A stretch of DNA of 64,000 nt from Robiginitomaculum sp. (GCA_021776565.1 JAJFFQ010000070.1:1-64000), one strand, 5' to 3'; numbered from the stretch's first letter, positions 38,748 to 48,732 are shown. Made by a program: numbers and translations. Notes: generated by a model from the letters alone, not told the origin.

Positions 38748-38981
38748 CTAGGTCATAGACTCATAAACAGGGTCGGTATGGTGCGCTAAACCGTTAGAAT
38801 ATGCCAGAAGAAGGATGAAAAGCGTGCTGGTAGCACGGTTAAAGCCTTCGCCGTAGCAGATTGACGCGGGTTGCGCGTGGGTTGCCATATGGTCAATTTC
38901 CCCAGCTAATACGTCGCAATACCTTGAAAACCATGGGGTTTCCAGCGGCCTTGTTCCTGTTATCTGGATAAATTTCCTCAT
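38748..38981 (-). CDS. Possible small protein between frr and uppS
   Basis: 77 codons, start at 38981. The frame lies wholly in the 268-bp gap between frr and uppS, reads in the operon direction, and stops 3 bp before the uppS ATG, which would suit translational coupling. The N-terminus is basic (MRKFIQITGTRP) and the last third has a hydrophobic run (STLFILLLAYSNGLA). No family was recognised and the ribosome-binding site is poor, so it may be a chance frame. Confidence 0.35.
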   Translation of the reverse strand: MRKFIQITGTRPLETPWFSRYCDVLAGEIDHMATHAQPASICYGEGFNRATSTLFILLLAYSNGLAHHTDPVYESMT

Positions 38982-39012
38982 ACCATATTGATCCTGTTTA
39001 TGAGTTTATGCC

Positions 39013-39570
39013 TTATACCTGCATGATTTCTTCTTCTTTGGCCGCAAGCACCTGGTCTATATTGGCAATTGCTTCATCGGTGGCCGATTGCACCAATGCA
39101 CCGTCCCTTTTGTGTTCATCCTCGCTTAATTCATTGTTTTTTTCCAATACTTTAAGCGTATCCATACCATCGCGCCGCACATTACGCACAGCAATCCGGG
39201 CCTGTTCAGAATATCGCCCGGCAAGCTTGGTTAGTTCCACCCGGCGCTCCTCATTCAGGGGAGGGATAGGAATGCGCAGGTTTTGCCCATCCATAACTGG
39301 ATTTACCCCCAAACCGGCATTGCGGATGGCCTTGTCTGCTGCCTGCACCAGAGTTTTATCCCATATCTGAACAGAAATCATCCGCGATTCTGGTACAGAA
39401 ACCGTGCCGATCTGGTTTAATGGTGTTAACGCACCATACGCCTCTACCTGAACAGAATCCAACAACCCTGCACTAGCTCTACCTGTACGCAAACCACCAA
39501 ACTCATGTTTCAGGGCCGCCAACGCACCATCCATACGGCGTTTCAAATCTTTTAGTTCAAACTCTGCCAT
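39013..39570 (-). CDS. frr: Ribosome recycling factor
   Basis: 185 residues. It splits post-termination ribosomes together with EF-G. The tRNA-shaped two-domain protein is recognised by [14 protein letters not shown], the PLNQIG hinge, [11 protein letters not shown] and the long C-terminal helices ([23 protein letters not shown]). pyrH precedes it by 15 bp. The order rpsB-tsf-pyrH-frr is one of the most conserved in bacteria. Confidence 0.97.
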   Translation of the reverse strand: MAEFELKDLKRRMDGALAALKHEFGGLRTGRASAGLLDSVQVEAYGALTPLNQIGTVSVPESRMISVQIWDKTLVQAADKAIRNAGLGVNPVMDGQNLRIPIPPLNEERRVELTKLAGRYSEQARIAVRNVRRDGMDTLKVLEKNNELSEDEHKRDGALVQSATDEAIANIDQVLAAKEEEIMQV

Positions 39571-39585
39571 AGCCCATTACCTTTA

Positions 39586-40341
39586 TTATTCTGTATCGCT
39601 GATTTTTGTACAAACACCGGTGCCGGCAAGCACCTCACGCAATCTGCCCGGTTCCTGTATAGAAAAAACTATAACAGGAATTTGATTATCCCGCATCATG
39701 CTAACCGCCGCAGCATCCATCACCCGCAAATCCTGCGCCAGTACATCATGATAACTCAATTGCTCATACCGGGTTGCATCAGGGTCTTTTTTGGGGTCAG
39801 CACTATAAACCCCGTCAACCTGCGTACCTTTAAGAAGTGCATCGCAGCCCATTTCCGCCGCACGCAAGGCCGCGCCTGTGTCTGTGGTAAAGAATGGATT
39901 ACCAGTTCCGGCAGCAAAAATAACCGTACGGTTGCGTTCAAGATGGCGGATAGCCCGGCGGCGAATATAAGGCTCACACACAGACATCATTGGAATTGCA
40001 GACTGAACCCTGGTTTCCACACCAATGTTTTCAAGTGCATTTTGCATGGCAAGAGCGTTCATGACCGTAGCCAACATGCCCATATAATCGGCGGTAGCCC
40101 GCTCCATGCCTTGCTCTGCAGCGGAAAGGCCACGAAAAATATTACCGCCGCCAATGACCAGGCACATCTGCACCCCGGCACTGGCTGCATCTGCAACTTC
40201 GCTAGCAATGCGCAGAACTGCTTTTTGATCTATGCCATAGGCCAAATCCCCCATCAGCGCCTCACCAGAGACTTTGAGCAAAACCCGCGTGTAGGACACG
40301 GGTTTTCCTTTTTTTGGGGCTACTGATTTTGTTTCAGGCAC
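39586..40341 (-). CDS. pyrH: Uridylate kinase
   Basis: 251 residues from the GTG at 40341, chosen because AGGAG stands 7 bases before it; an ATG at 40362 is possible but has no clear site. The amino-acid-kinase-fold enzyme turns UMP to [26 protein letters not shown], the [18 protein letters not shown] stretch (given here as separate family signatures) and the C-terminal MMRDNQIPV identify it. Lies between tsf and frr. Confidence 0.93.
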   Translation of the reverse strand: MPETKSVAPKKGKPVSYTRVLLKVSGEALMGDLAYGIDQKAVLRIASEVADAASAGVQMCLVIGGGNIFRGLSAAEQGMERATADYMGMLATVMNALAMQNALENIGVETRVQSAIPMMSVCEPYIRRRAIRHLERNRTVIFAAGTGNPFFTTDTGAALRAAEMGCDALLKGTQVDGVYSADPKKDPDATRYEQLSYHDVLAQDLRVMDAAAVSMMRDNQIPVIVFSIQEPGRLREVLAGTGVCTKISDTE

Positions 40342-40468
40342 AAGCACGCTCCTGCGACTCATATTTCAGGCACACTAGAGCAATTCTCTTGATTTAGAAA
40401 TCGCTCAAATTGCCCTGAATGTATTGACCAGGAACATTTGTGAATTACAGGGCTGCTGGAGGCAACGC

Positions 40469-41395
40469 TCAGGTCCCGCCAGCAACTGCAGCAACTTCTG
40501 CTGCAAAGTCTTCTGTCTTTTTTTCAATGCCTTCACCCAGACCCATGCGGGCAAATCCGGTCAAGGTAACAGATGTCTCAAAATCTTCAGCCGCAGCCTC
40601 AATCAATTGTGACACTGTCTGGTCTGGGTTCATTACAAATGCCTGATTGAGAAGCACAACTTCAGCGTAAAACTTGCGAAGGCGCCCTTCGACCATTTTC
40701 TCAATGATGTTATCAGGCTTACCCGACGCACGGGCCTGTTCAGTGAATACATCGCGTTCGCGGGCAATAACACCCTGATCCAGTTCCACAATCGATAGAG
40801 CCAGAGGAGAGGTTGCGGCCACGTGCATGGCAATTTTTCGCCCCAGTTCCGTCAATTTTTCTTTATCGCCAGAAGATTCTAGTGCGATCAGCACACCAAT
40901 ACGCCCAATATCCGTTGCCACAGCGTTATGAACATAACGGGCAACAACACCGTTTGATACAGACAGGGCAATTGCACGGCGCAAATTCATATTTTCGCCA
41001 ATTGTCGCAATCATAGTGGTCAAGGCCGTCTCGACGTTGTCTCCACTATCAAGTTTTGTTGCCAATATGGCATCAACCTTACCATTTTCGTTAATGGCAA
41101 AATCTGCAAGCAATTTGGCAAACGCCTGAAAATCTCCATTACGCGAGACAAAGTCTGTTTCAGAGTTCAATTCGATCATGGCACCAGCATTAACGCCAGC
41201 AGAAACCGCTACCACACCTTCCGAGGCGACGCGGCTTGCCTTTTTTGCTGCTTTTGAAAGTCCCTTTTTACGCAACCAGTCCGTAGCAGCGGCAACATCC
41301 CCGCCGGTTTCGGTCAACGCTTTTTTACAATCCATCATACCTACGCCCGTTGCTTCACGAAGCTCACGGACGAGTGCTGCGGTAATTTCAGCCAT
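40469..41395 (-). CDS. tsf: Elongation factor Ts
   Basis: 308 residues from 41395, where GAGGAG is 7 bases upstream. EF-Ts recycles EF-Tu-GDP to EF-Tu-GTP. The N-terminal UBA-like domain has [16 protein letters not shown] and TGGD, followed by two core subdomains ([22 protein letters not shown]). Cotranscribed with rpsB across an 65-bp gap that contains a possible attenuator hairpin. Confidence 0.97.
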   Translation of the reverse strand: MAEITAALVRELREATGVGMMDCKKALTETGGDVAAATDWLRKKGLSKAAKKASRVASEGVVAVSAGVNAGAMIELNSETDFVSRNGDFQAFAKLLADFAINENGKVDAILATKLDSGDNVETALTTMIATIGENMNLRRAIALSVSNGVVARYVHNAVATDIGRIGVLIALESSGDKEKLTELGRKIAMHVAATSPLALSIVELDQGVIARERDVFTEQARASGKPDNIIEKMVEGRLRKFYAEVVLLNQAFVMNPDQTVSQLIEAAAEDFETSVTLTGFARMGLGEGIEKKTEDFAAEVAAVAGGT

Positions 41396-41414
41396 TGCTG
41401 AACTCCTCATATTA

Positions 41415-41455
41415 TTGCTGTTTCATTGGCCAGATCCAGGCCAGTGAATGACGAC
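41415..41455 (-). promoter_or_regulatory. Hairpin in the rpsB-tsf gap, possible attenuator
   Basis: CATTGGCC and GGCCAGTG pair over about 8 bp around a 7-base loop. No T-run follows on the minus strand, so full termination is unlikely; reduced read-through into tsf or an mRNA processing site is inferred from the position. Confidence 0.3.
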
Positions 41456-41460
41456 ACAAT

Positions 41461-42477
41461 TTATTTCTTTTTACTGCTGTCTTTAGCTGCCTTGGCTTTA
41501 GGCTCTGCCTTGGCTTTAGGTTCTGCCTTGGCTTTAGGCTCTGCCTTGGCTTTGGGTTCTGCCTTGGCTTTAGGTTCTGCCTTGGCTTTAGGTTCTGCCT
41601 TGGCTTTAGGTTCTGCCTTGGCTTTAGGTTCTGCCTTGGCTTTGGGTTCTGCCTTGGCTTTGGGTTCTGCCTTGGCTTTGGGTTCTGCCTTGGCTTTAGG
41701 CTCTGCCTTGGCTTTGGGTTCCGCAGTTTTCAATGCAAGCTCTACAGGGTCTTCAGCAGCGCCAAGATCAACGCCCAGACCAGCCTGCGCATCGGCCATA
41801 CCATCCAAAATAGCGTCAGCGATTAAATCACAATAAAGCGCGATAGCGCGCGTCGCATCATCATTACCAGGAATGGGAAAATCCGCATCTTCAGGATCAG
41901 AGTTAGTGTCAATAACGGCAACCACAGGAATATGTAGTTTGCGCGCTTCACAAAGCGCAATAACCTCCTTGGTCGTATCAATGACAAACATCAGATCTGG
42001 AACACTGCCCATATCCTTAATGCCACCAAGCGAGCGTTCAAGCTTGTCCTGCTCTCTGGTGAGCTTCATCAATTCTTTCTTGGTCAGACCTGTTTGGGCA
42101 TCTTCGGCCAGTAGACCTTCCAGATCCCGCAATCGCTTGATCGAACGGGAGATGGTCGTCCAGTTGGTCAACGTACCACCTAACCAGCGATGGTTGATGT
42201 AATACTGGGCACACCGTTTGGCCGATGCCGCCACAACATCACTGGCCTGACGTTTTGTGCCAACAAACAAAATGCGTCCACCCTTTGCAGCAACCTCACG
42301 CACTTTAACAAGTGCCTGATGCAAAAGAGGTACGGTTTGCGATAAATCCAGAATATGGATGTTGGAACGAACCCCGAATATATAGGGTTCCATGCGTGGA
42401 TTCCAGCGATGTTTCTGGTGTCCAAAATGCACGCCAGCTTCCAATAGCTGACGCATGCTCACCTCGGGTAGAGCCAT
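41461..42477 (-). CDS. rpsB: 30S ribosomal protein S2 with a repetitive Ala/Lys/Glu/Pro tail
   Basis: 338 residues from 42477. The S2 core (about 1-235) is standard: [32 protein letters not shown], and the PDLMFVIDT and GNDDATRAI regions. The C-terminal roughly 85 residues are 13 tandem EPKAKA units encoded by an 18-bp repeat (41489-41722), then AKDSSKKK. Many alphaproteobacterial S2 proteins have a low-complexity Ala/Lys tail, but such a regular repeat is unusual. The tail is probably disordered and basic, close to rRNA. Confidence 0.96.
   Translation of the reverse strand: MALPEVSMRQLLEAGVHFGHQKHRWNPRMEPYIFGVRSNIHILDLSQTVPLLHQALVKVREVAAKGGRILFVGTKRQASDVVAASAKRCAQYYINHRWLGGTLTNWTTISRSIKRLRDLEGLLAEDAQTGLTKKELMKLTREQDKLERSLGGIKDMGSVPDLMFVIDTTKEVIALCEARKLHIPVVAVIDTNSDPEDADFPIPGNDDATRAIALYCDLIADAILDGMADAQAGLGVDLGAAEDPVELALKTAEPKAKAEPKAKAEPKAKAEPKAKAEPKAKAEPKAKAEPKAKAEPKAKAEPKAKAEPKAKAEPKAKAEPKAKAEPKAKAAKDSSKKK
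41489..41722. repeat. Minisatellite: 13 tandem copies of an 18-bp unit inside rpsB
   Basis: The plus-strand unit is GCCTTGGCTTTAGGTTCT or a variant with A/G and T/C changes at two or three third-codon positions. Copies are exactly 18 bp apart from 41489 to 41722. All differences are synonymous, giving EPKAKA each time, so the repeat is under protein-level constraint while able to gain or lose units in frame. Confidence 0.95.
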
Positions 42478-42586
42478 ATCTTTTCCTTTTCCGGTTCGCC
42501 TCCACAAGGGCAGTCCGCAAAAGCGGCACCGGATGGATGAGTGCGGATGCGTCCGCGCTCCCCGCCCCTGTGTGCGTGGTGCGCGC

Positions 42587-42615
42587 CTTATAGGCACAGC
42601 GTAGAGTCTTGGCAA
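42587..42615 (-). promoter_or_regulatory. Candidate promoter of the rpsB operon
   Basis: TTGCCA (42610-42615) and TATAAG (42587-42592) are 17 bases apart on the minus strand. The expected message would start about 100 bases before rpsB, and its leader contains paired segments (GCCGC-TTTT-GCGG, CCGGT with ACCGG) that could serve S2 autoregulation, inferred only. Confidence 0.6.
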
Positions 42616-42659
42616 GTGCGCCTCTCAGGCAATTTGCACTCAAAAAAAGGGAATAAACG

Positions 42660-45600
42660 TTACACAGAAATTTCCTGCGCATCACGAACACCAGCCAATG
42701 ATTTTAGCGCCCGTCTGGCCGCCATATCCGCCGGCCACTGCCCCTCTGCCTGCACCTCTACCTCACAACCGGTTTTTGTTTCAAAAACCAAACTCAAGCG
42801 CCGCAGGGGTATATTTTCGCGTGACCTTAATGCCTCAAGGCAAGCCTTCACAGATGCGACCTGATCGCTGTCCTCTAAAATTACGCGTAAATTTCCGGTC
42901 TTTGCCGCGACCACAGTCTCCAGAGGCTCTATCTTTACAACTTTATACCGTGCATCCCCACCCGCTTGATCGGCACGGATCGTGGCAAGCACCACTGATC
43001 CGGGTTTTAACGCCATTCCAGCTTCATTCAAAACTTCTGCCGGCGCCATAACTTCACACTCACCACTGGCGTCAGAAAATGTTACAAAGGCAAAACGCCC
43101 ACCACGTTGATTGGTACGTTCGCGCTTAGCCCGCACAACCACTGCCAAGCGCAGATTAGTGCCAGAGCGGCCCGTTTTTACGGCAATGTTGCTCACAGAT
43201 GTAACGCCCAGAGGTTTTACACTCTGTGCGTAGGCATCAACAGGATGTCCAGAAAAGTAAAACCCGATGGCCGTCAACTCTTCTCGCAAAACCTCCTCTA
43301 CCTCCCAGTTTTCCGGGTCAGGCAGATCCGCACGGCCAATATCAGGTGCACCGTCCCCAAACAGGGATACTTGTGCTGACTCGCGCTCACGTGCCGCGTG
43401 TGCAGCATGAGCCAGAAGAAAACTTGCAGACTGAAAGGCCTTGTGACGATTTGGCTCAAACTCGTCAAAAGCACCTGCCCTTGCCAGATTTTCAAGCGCA
43501 CGTTTATTCAAGGCCTGTGGATCAACCCGCATGGCAAAGTCAAAAAGATCACGGAATGCCCCGTTTGTCTGGCGCTCCTGCACAACATGCGCCATCGCAC
43601 TGCTGCCAACATTGCGTATCGCCCCCAGCGCATAGTAAATTTTGCCATCCTGCACACTAAAGTCTGATGAGCTTTGATTTATGTCCGGGCCACACACTTC
43701 AATGCCCTGACGGCGTGCATCCGCAACAAAAACTGCCAGTTTATCGGTATTAGCAATATCCAGACTCATAAGGGCGGCCAGCAATTCAACCGGATAATGA
43801 GATTTAAGCCATGCCGTCTGGTAGGAAACCAGCGCATAAGCTGCTGAATGTGATTTATTGAAGCCATAACCTGCAAACTTGTCCACCAGATCAAAAATGT
43901 GATCCGCCTTGGCTTCTTCAACGTTGTTTTTTATCGCTCCGGCAACAAATCGCTTGCGTTGGGCGCTCATCTCGCTCTTGATTTTCTTACCCATAGCTCG
44001 ACGCAGAAGATCTGCCTCACCAAGAGAATACCCCGCCAACACCTGGGCGATCTGCATAACCTGTTCCTGGTAGATAATAACGCCATAGGTTTCTGCGGTA
44101 ATCGGCGTTACCATATCATGCAAAAACATTGGTTCTTCGCGTCCGTGTTTGCACGCCACATATTTTGGAATATTTTCCATAGGGCCAGGACGGTACAGAG
44201 CAACAATAGCAACAATATCTTCAAAGCAATCCGGGCGAGCCTTGCGCAATACATCGCGCATACCGGGGCTTTCCAATTGGAAAATACCAACGGTTTCAGC
44301 CTCAGACAGCATAGCATAGGTTTTTTCATCATCCAGAGGCAAGCGGTCAATCTCGACCTCTATGTCTCGTTTTGCAAGATATGTTACGGCGCGGTCAATC
44401 ACAGTAAGGGTTTTCAGGCCAAGAAAATCAAATTTGACCAGCCCGCCTTTTTCAGCCCATTTCATGTTGAACTGTGTTGCCGGAACGTCCGACCTGGGAT
44501 CACGGTAAAGCGGCGTAAGCTGAACCAGTGGGCGATCCCCGATCACCACCCCCGCCGCATGAGTGGAGGTGTTCCGATAAAGCCCTTCCAGCTCAAGGGC
44601 GGTGCCAAGCAATTGCGCGACATCCTCATCTTCATCACGGGCGCTTTGTATATCCGGCTCTGAGGCAATGGCCTCTTTCAAAGTGACCGGGTTTGCCGGA
44701 TTGCTTGGCACCATTTTTGCCAAACGGTCAACCAGACCCAATGGCAATTGCATAACCCGGCCAACATCGCGCAAAACAGCGCGCGCTTGCAGCGTGCCAA
44801 AGGTGATGATTTGCGCAACCCTGTCCTTGCCGTATTTTTGGCGCACATAGTCTATGACTTCACCGCGCCGCTCCTGACAAAAATCGATGTCAAAGTCAGG
44901 CATTGAAACCCGTTCAGGGTTGAGGAACCGTTCAAACAAAAGCCCGAAACGCAATGGATCAAGACCGGTAATGGTCAGCGCCCAGGCCACCACTGAACCT
45001 GCGCCTGAGCCACGCCCCGGCCCCACGGGAATATCTTGCTGATTGGCCCATTTTATAAAATCGGCCACGATCAGAAAATATCCCGGAAAGCCCATCTGGT
45101 TGATGATACCAAGTTCATGTTCAAGGCGTTGCCAATACTCGTCTTCTGGTGCGGCCAGCTCGATATTGGCAAGACGTTGCTTGAGACCATTGCGTGCCTG
45201 GTTGGCCAGTTCCTCCGCCTCATCCTTGGCATCACCGCTGGTGAAATTGGGTAAAATGGGGTCATGAAGAAGCGGGCGATAATGACAACGCATCGCCACC
45301 AGTGCCGTATTACTAACCAGCTCAGGCAAATCACTGAACAGTTCCGCCATTTGCTTGCCAGTTTTGAAATAATGCTCCGGAGTGACACGCACCCGGTCAG
45401 GAACAGATAAATAGGTGCTTTGCGATATACACATCAGCGCATCATGCGCCTTGTGCATCTCGGGGTTGGCAAAATATGGCTCATTGCTGGCGACCATAGC
45501 CATTCCATGACGGTCGGCCCAGTCAAGCAAGACCGGCTCGCTTAAGGCTTCTTCGTCACGGCCATGACGCTGAATTTCTACGAATAAATTATCGCCAAAA

Positions 45601-46103
45601 GCGGCGGCCATATCATCAAGGCGTTGGGTAGCCCGATTAACCTGCCCATTATGAAGCAAGCGGTTGACCATCCCGTCAAACCCGCCGGTGAGCGCCATCA
45701 ACCCTTGTGCATGTTTGCACACATTTTCCCAGGACACATGCGGTAATTCCGACGGATCAACATCAAGAAACGCCATGGAACTTAACGCCATCAAATTTTG
45801 ATAACCTTCTGCGCTTTGGGCAATCAGGGCAATTGTCCCGGCGATGGTGCTGCCGCTTGCATTTTGCCCATCGGCCTCGCCCAATGCCAGGGTTACACCG
45901 ATAAGCGGTTGCACCCCGGCCTCAGCAAGGGTTTGCGAAAATTCCAAAGCACCAAAAAGATTGTTTATGTCCGTCAGGGCAAGGGCTGGCATCTGATAAC
46001 GAAGTGCCAAATCACGCAAACCCGCCACCTCGATAGCACCTTCAAGCAGTGAATACGCCGAACGGCAGCGCAAATGCACAAAAGGCAATGTATCTGCACC
46101 CAT
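42660..46103 (-). CDS. dnaE: DNA polymerase III alpha subunit
   Basis: 1147 residues. Replicative polymerase of the DnaE1 type. The PHP domain (1-280), polymerase domain with catalytic PDFDIDF, helix-hairpin-helix region, OB fold (about 975-1060) and tau-binding C-terminus are in normal order and length. The first PHP motif, HLRVHSAYS in most relatives, reads HLRCRSAYS here, so one metal-binding His is replaced by Arg and PHP activity is doubtful, as in many DnaE proteins. rpsB follows after 182 bp but has its own promoter. Confidence 0.96.
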   Translation of the reverse strand: MGADTLPFVHLRCRSAYSLLEGAIEVAGLRDLALRYQMPALALTDINNLFGALEFSQTLAEAGVQPLIGVTLALGEADGQNASGSTIAGTIALIAQSAEGYQNLMALSSMAFLDVDPSELPHVSWENVCKHAQGLMALTGGFDGMVNRLLHNGQVNRATQRLDDMAAAFGDNLFVEIQRHGRDEEALSEPVLLDWADRHGMAMVASNEPYFANPEMHKAHDALMCISQSTYLSVPDRVRVTPEHYFKTGKQMAELFSDLPELVSNTALVAMRCHYRPLLHDPILPNFTSGDAKDEAEELANQARNGLKQRLANIELAAPEDEYWQRLEHELGIINQMGFPGYFLIVADFIKWANQQDIPVGPGRGSGAGSVVAWALTITGLDPLRFGLLFERFLNPERVSMPDFDIDFCQERRGEVIDYVRQKYGKDRVAQIITFGTLQARAVLRDVGRVMQLPLGLVDRLAKMVPSNPANPVTLKEAIASEPDIQSARDEDEDVAQLLGTALELEGLYRNTSTHAAGVVIGDRPLVQLTPLYRDPRSDVPATQFNMKWAEKGGLVKFDFLGLKTLTVIDRAVTYLAKRDIEVEIDRLPLDDEKTYAMLSEAETVGIFQLESPGMRDVLRKARPDCFEDIVAIVALYRPGPMENIPKYVACKHGREEPMFLHDMVTPITAETYGVIIYQEQVMQIAQVLAGYSLGEADLLRRAMGKKIKSEMSAQRKRFVAGAIKNNVEEAKADHIFDLVDKFAGYGFNKSHSAAYALVSYQTAWLKSHYPVELLAALMSLDIANTDKLAVFVADARRQGIEVCGPDINQSSSDFSVQDGKIYYALGAIRNVGSSAMAHVVQERQTNGAFRDLFDFAMRVDPQALNKRALENLARAGAFDEFEPNRHKAFQSASFLLAHAAHAARERESAQVSLFGDGAPDIGRADLPDPENWEVEEVLREELTAIGFYFSGHPVDAYAQSVKPLGVTSVSNIAVKTGRSGTNLRLAVVVRAKRERTNQRGGRFAFVTFSDASGECEVMAPAEVLNEAGMALKPGSVVLATIRADQAGGDARYKVVKIEPLETVVAAKTGNLRVILEDSDQVASVKACLEALRSRENIPLRRLSLVFETKTGCEVEVQAEGQWPADMAARRALKSLAGVRDAQEISV

Positions 46104-46167
46104 GCTGTATCACCCTCTTAAGCCCTGTTAGCCCTGTCGCGATTCTGTCCAAAGCCTAGAGCATTTC

Positions 46168-46260
46168 CTAACCGCCGAGAACCATAGACCATGCACCAAC
46201 CAGCAATGTCAGACTTACCAGCACAGACAAAGCCGCAGCTTCCCTTAAAATATCACGCAT
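46168..46260 (-). CDS. 30-residue membrane protein under LexA control (new small gene)
   Basis: This frame is too short for routine calling. It starts at the ATG of 46258-46260, with GGAGAG 5 bases upstream, and ends with TAG. The protein begins MRDILREAAALSV and then has a hydrophobic stretch (about residues 8-28) ending WSMVLGG: a charged N-terminus and one membrane helix, N-in. A perfect LexA box lies 20 bases upstream, and a TTGACA -35 element precedes it. Size, topology and SOS control resemble the Caulobacter cell-division inhibitor SidA (29 residues), though I cannot show homology. It lies between the dnaE start and lolD. Confidence 0.75.
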   Translation of the reverse strand: MRDILREAAALSVLVSLTLLVGAWSMVLGG

Positions 46261-46279
46261 TTTATCTCTCCATATTTAT

Positions 46280-46294
46280 GTTCCTATTTTGTTC
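46280..46294. promoter_or_regulatory. LexA (SOS) box: GTTC-N7-GTTC
   Basis: GTTC at 46280-46283 and 46291-46294 with exactly 7 bases between. It matches the alphaproteobacterial operator and the box found before lexA. It lies just downstream of a TTGACA (46314-46319, minus strand), so LexA bound here would block the -10/start region of the small gene at 46168-46260. Confidence 0.75.
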
Positions 46295-46697
46295 TTTCAT
46301 GCTTTGTTCTCATTGTCAAGTGCCCGAGTGCTCGCCCAGCACCATGTTGTTATAACTATCAAAGCGATAATCGCACCTGATCCGCGTCCCCGGGTGGATA
46401 CGTTCGGGGAGTAGAGCTATTCAACACGGCGGAACCCCGATGCAAATCGGTATCCAGTTGCGCCTCTGCTCTGGATGCCGGGTCAAGCCCGGCATGACAC
46501 GAGGATGGTTGGCGTGAGAGGCTTATAAAACGATAACAGTAAATAAGTGTATTTTGTAAACTGTCATCTATGGACGCCCCGCTAGTTTTTTCTCCTTCAC
46601 AAAAAACGGAGGAGGAAAATAAAAGAGATCGCTAAACCGGACAGTAGTGGCCTTCGCTCAAGCCAGAGGGTAGACCATAAACAATGACCCAGACGCG
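46295..46697. other. Spacer between the SOS small gene and lolD
   Basis: No coding frame is convincing. From 46390 to 46460 several segments could pair in nested fashion: GGATAC with GTATCC, TCGGGG with CCCCGA, GAGTAG with CTATTC, and CCGAT-GCAA-ATCGG. This could be a structured RNA or chance G/C pairing. A palindromic half-element follows at 46471-46500. The last 150 bases show nothing definite. Confidence 0.4.
46471..46500. repeat. Palindromic (REP-like) half-element, copy 3
   Basis: CTGGATGCCGGG-N4-AAGCCCGGCATGACAC is a single strong hairpin related to one arm of the elements at 6815-6898, 8176-8258 and 61853-61927, with TGCC replacing TTACC. Confidence 0.6.
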
Positions 46698-47420
46698 TTA
46701 TGCGTGCCTGTGTTGCGGAACAGCCTTGCCCTCTGACATAACCAGCACCCGATCCATATAGGATTGCAGAGCGTCGTTATGAGTGGCCACCAGCGCCGCC
46801 ACGCGCTCTATACGAACCAGATCGAACAGGCTTTGAAACACCGCCGCCGAGGTATTGGGGTCAAGGTTTCCCGTGGGTTCATCGGCCAGCAAAATGCGTG
46901 GTTTGTTGACCAGCGCCCGGGCAATGGCCACGCGCTGTTGTTCACCGCCTGAAAGTTGTGAGGGCTGGTGTGTTAACCGGTCAGCCAACCCCATAATGAC
47001 CAAAAGCCGTTCAGCTTCACGCCGGGCATAGCGTTGACCCTCGCCCGCAATACGCAAAGGCATGGCAACATTATCCAGAGCGGTAAATTCCGGTAGCAGA
47101 TGGTGAAATTGATAGACAAAGCCAATGGCATTACGCCGCACCGCCGTGCGTTCACTATCACCTAATGATAGACAATCCTGCCCGTCAATCCACACCTTGC
47201 CAGCATCGGGTTTTTCCAAAAGCCCGGCGGCATGCAAGAGCGTTGACTTGCCAGAACCGGACGGCCCGATGAGACCAACAAACTCCCCGGCATTAACCTC
47301 AAGATCAACGCCAGAAAGAACATTCAAAACACCATCGCCCGACGGATATTGACGGGTGATGTTTTCAAGACGCAACACGGCCCCTGCCCCGCCATTGGTC
47401 TCACCCGGGTGCTCACTCAT
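46698..47420 (-). CDS. lolD: Lipoprotein-releasing ABC transporter, ATP-binding protein LolD
   Basis: 240 residues. ATPase of the complex that frees lipoproteins from the inner membrane for LolA. Walker [12 protein letters not shown], signature [15 protein letters not shown] and Walker [13 protein letters not shown] are intact. It overlaps the end of the lolC gene by 8 bp, so the two are translated together. MacB-type transporters have similar ATPases, but the adjoining LolC/E-like permease favours Lol. Confidence 0.93.
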   Translation of the reverse strand: MSEHPGETNGGAGAVLRLENITRQYPSGDGVLNVLSGVDLEVNAGEFVGLIGPSGSGKSTLLHAAGLLEKPDAGKVWIDGQDCLSLGDSERTAVRRNAIGFVYQFHHLLPEFTALDNVAMPLRIAGEGQRYARREAERLLVIMGLADRLTHQPSQLSGGEQQRVAIARALVNKPRILLADEPTGNLDPNTSAAVFQSLFDLVRIERVAALVATHNDALQSYMDRVLVMSEGKAVPQHRHA

Positions 47421-48732
47421 AGCGAAGCGCCTCCACCGGATCCAGGCGTGAGGCGCGCCATGATGGCGGCAAGGTCACCAGAATGGACATCACAAAACCA
47501 AACCCGGCAATGACCAGAACCTCACCCCATTCAACCTTGGCCGGCAGACGCGCCAGATCGTACACTTGCGCATCAAACAGACGTTCACCGGGATTAAAGA
47601 TGGCAAACACCCACTGAATAACATCCTGTATGGGATCAATATAAACAGAGAACACAATACCCAGGATTAGTCCGGCAAGGGTGCCAAAACCGCCAATCGC
47701 CGCTCCGGCCATAATGAAAATACGCATGGCGGCACCCCGGCTGGCCCCCATGGTGCGTAAAATTGCAATATCACGCCCCTTGTTTTTGACCAGCATCACC
47801 AGCCCTGAAATAATGTTCATCACTGCAATGGCAATAATCAGCATCAGGATCATGCGCATCAATGTGCGCTCGACCTTTAGCGCGGTGACATAGGCCTTGT
47901 TCTTGTCTTTCCAGTCATCAATCAGTACCGGCACTGCCGCTGCTTCGGCAATGTCCAGACGAATGGGCAGCGTGTTAAACGGATCATCAACACGTATTTC
48001 TATGTAATCCGGGCGATCCCCCCGACTGAAAAAAAGCTGCGCCTGTTCCAATGGCATATAAATAAAGGCACCATCATAGTCTGCCAGACCCATCTCGAAT
48101 ATGGCACCAACACGATAGAGCTTGGAGCGCGGCGTTGAGCCAAACGGCGTTATATTGCTAGAGCTGAAAGACAACAGTTTCAGATCATCGCCAACGCTGA
48201 TCTCAAACTTGCGGGCCATCTGTGCACCAATGGCAATCTCATTACCGCCATTGCGCCCTTCCCCAAACGTATCAAAGCCTCCCTCGACCAGTTTTTCGGC
48301 AACCAGTGGAATTTCCCGAATGGCTTCGGGCTTTATCCCGAACACAATTGCAAGGCTGGCATCCCCGCCCCGGTTCGATAGCGCCGCCGCCTGCCCCACC
48401 ACCATGGAACGCGCAGAACGCACATGAGGCACCCTGGCCAGTCGTTGGCGCATGGGTTCAACCTGATCTGGCTCCAACTGGGATGTATAGACAAAAATAT
48501 GCCCCTGCGTGCCCATCATGATTTCAAAGATTTTGTTGCGATAACCATTCATCACAGACATCACAATAATCATGACGGCAACCGCCAGCATAATGCCCAA
48601 AAAAGAAATGGTTGTAATCAGCGACACGCCACCTTCGGCTTTTTTGGCCCGTAAATATCGCCAGGCTATTGTCCGCTCGAAGGCAGAAAACGGGGCGGCA
48701 CCACGCCGGGAAAGGGATACCTGCCCTCTCAT
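47413..48732 (-). CDS. lolC: Lipoprotein-releasing permease LolC/E type
   Basis: 439 residues from 48732. One membrane segment near the N-terminus ([20 protein letters not shown] is part of it), a large periplasmic domain (about 70-280), then three membrane segments in the FtsX-like domain, and the C-terminal [17 protein letters not shown]. Alphaproteobacteria usually have a single permease (LolF-like) acting as a homodimer instead of LolC plus LolE; only one is seen here. The start overlaps the proS stop as ATGA. Confidence 0.9.
   Translation of the reverse strand: MRGQVSLSRRGAAPFSAFERTIAWRYLRAKKAEGGVSLITTISFLGIMLAVAVMIIVMSVMNGYRNKIFEIMMGTQGHIFVYTSQLEPDQVEPMRQRLARVPHVRSARSMVVGQAAALSNRGGDASLAIVFGIKPEAIREIPLVAEKLVEGGFDTFGEGRNGGNEIAIGAQMARKFEISVGDDLKLLSFSSSNITPFGSTPRSKLYRVGAIFEMGLADYDGAFIYMPLEQAQLFFSRGDRPDYIEIRVDDPFNTLPIRLDIAEAAAVPVLIDDWKDKNKAYVTALKVERTLMRMILMLIIAIAVMNIISGLVMLVKNKGRDIAILRTMGASRGAAMRIFIMAGAAIGGFGTLAGLILGIVFSVYIDPIQDVIQWVFAIFNPGERLFDAQVYDLARLPAKVEWGEVLVIAGFGFVMSILVTLPPSWRASRLDPVEALRYE

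Noticed and set aside
41489-41722. Regular short repeats considered as a CRISPR array
   Set aside because: Units are directly adjacent with no spacers and encode part of S2.
41426-41836. Plus-strand frame made of repeated ALALGS units
   Set aside because: It is the antisense reading of the rpsB 18-bp repeat; rpsB has full family evidence and a promoter.
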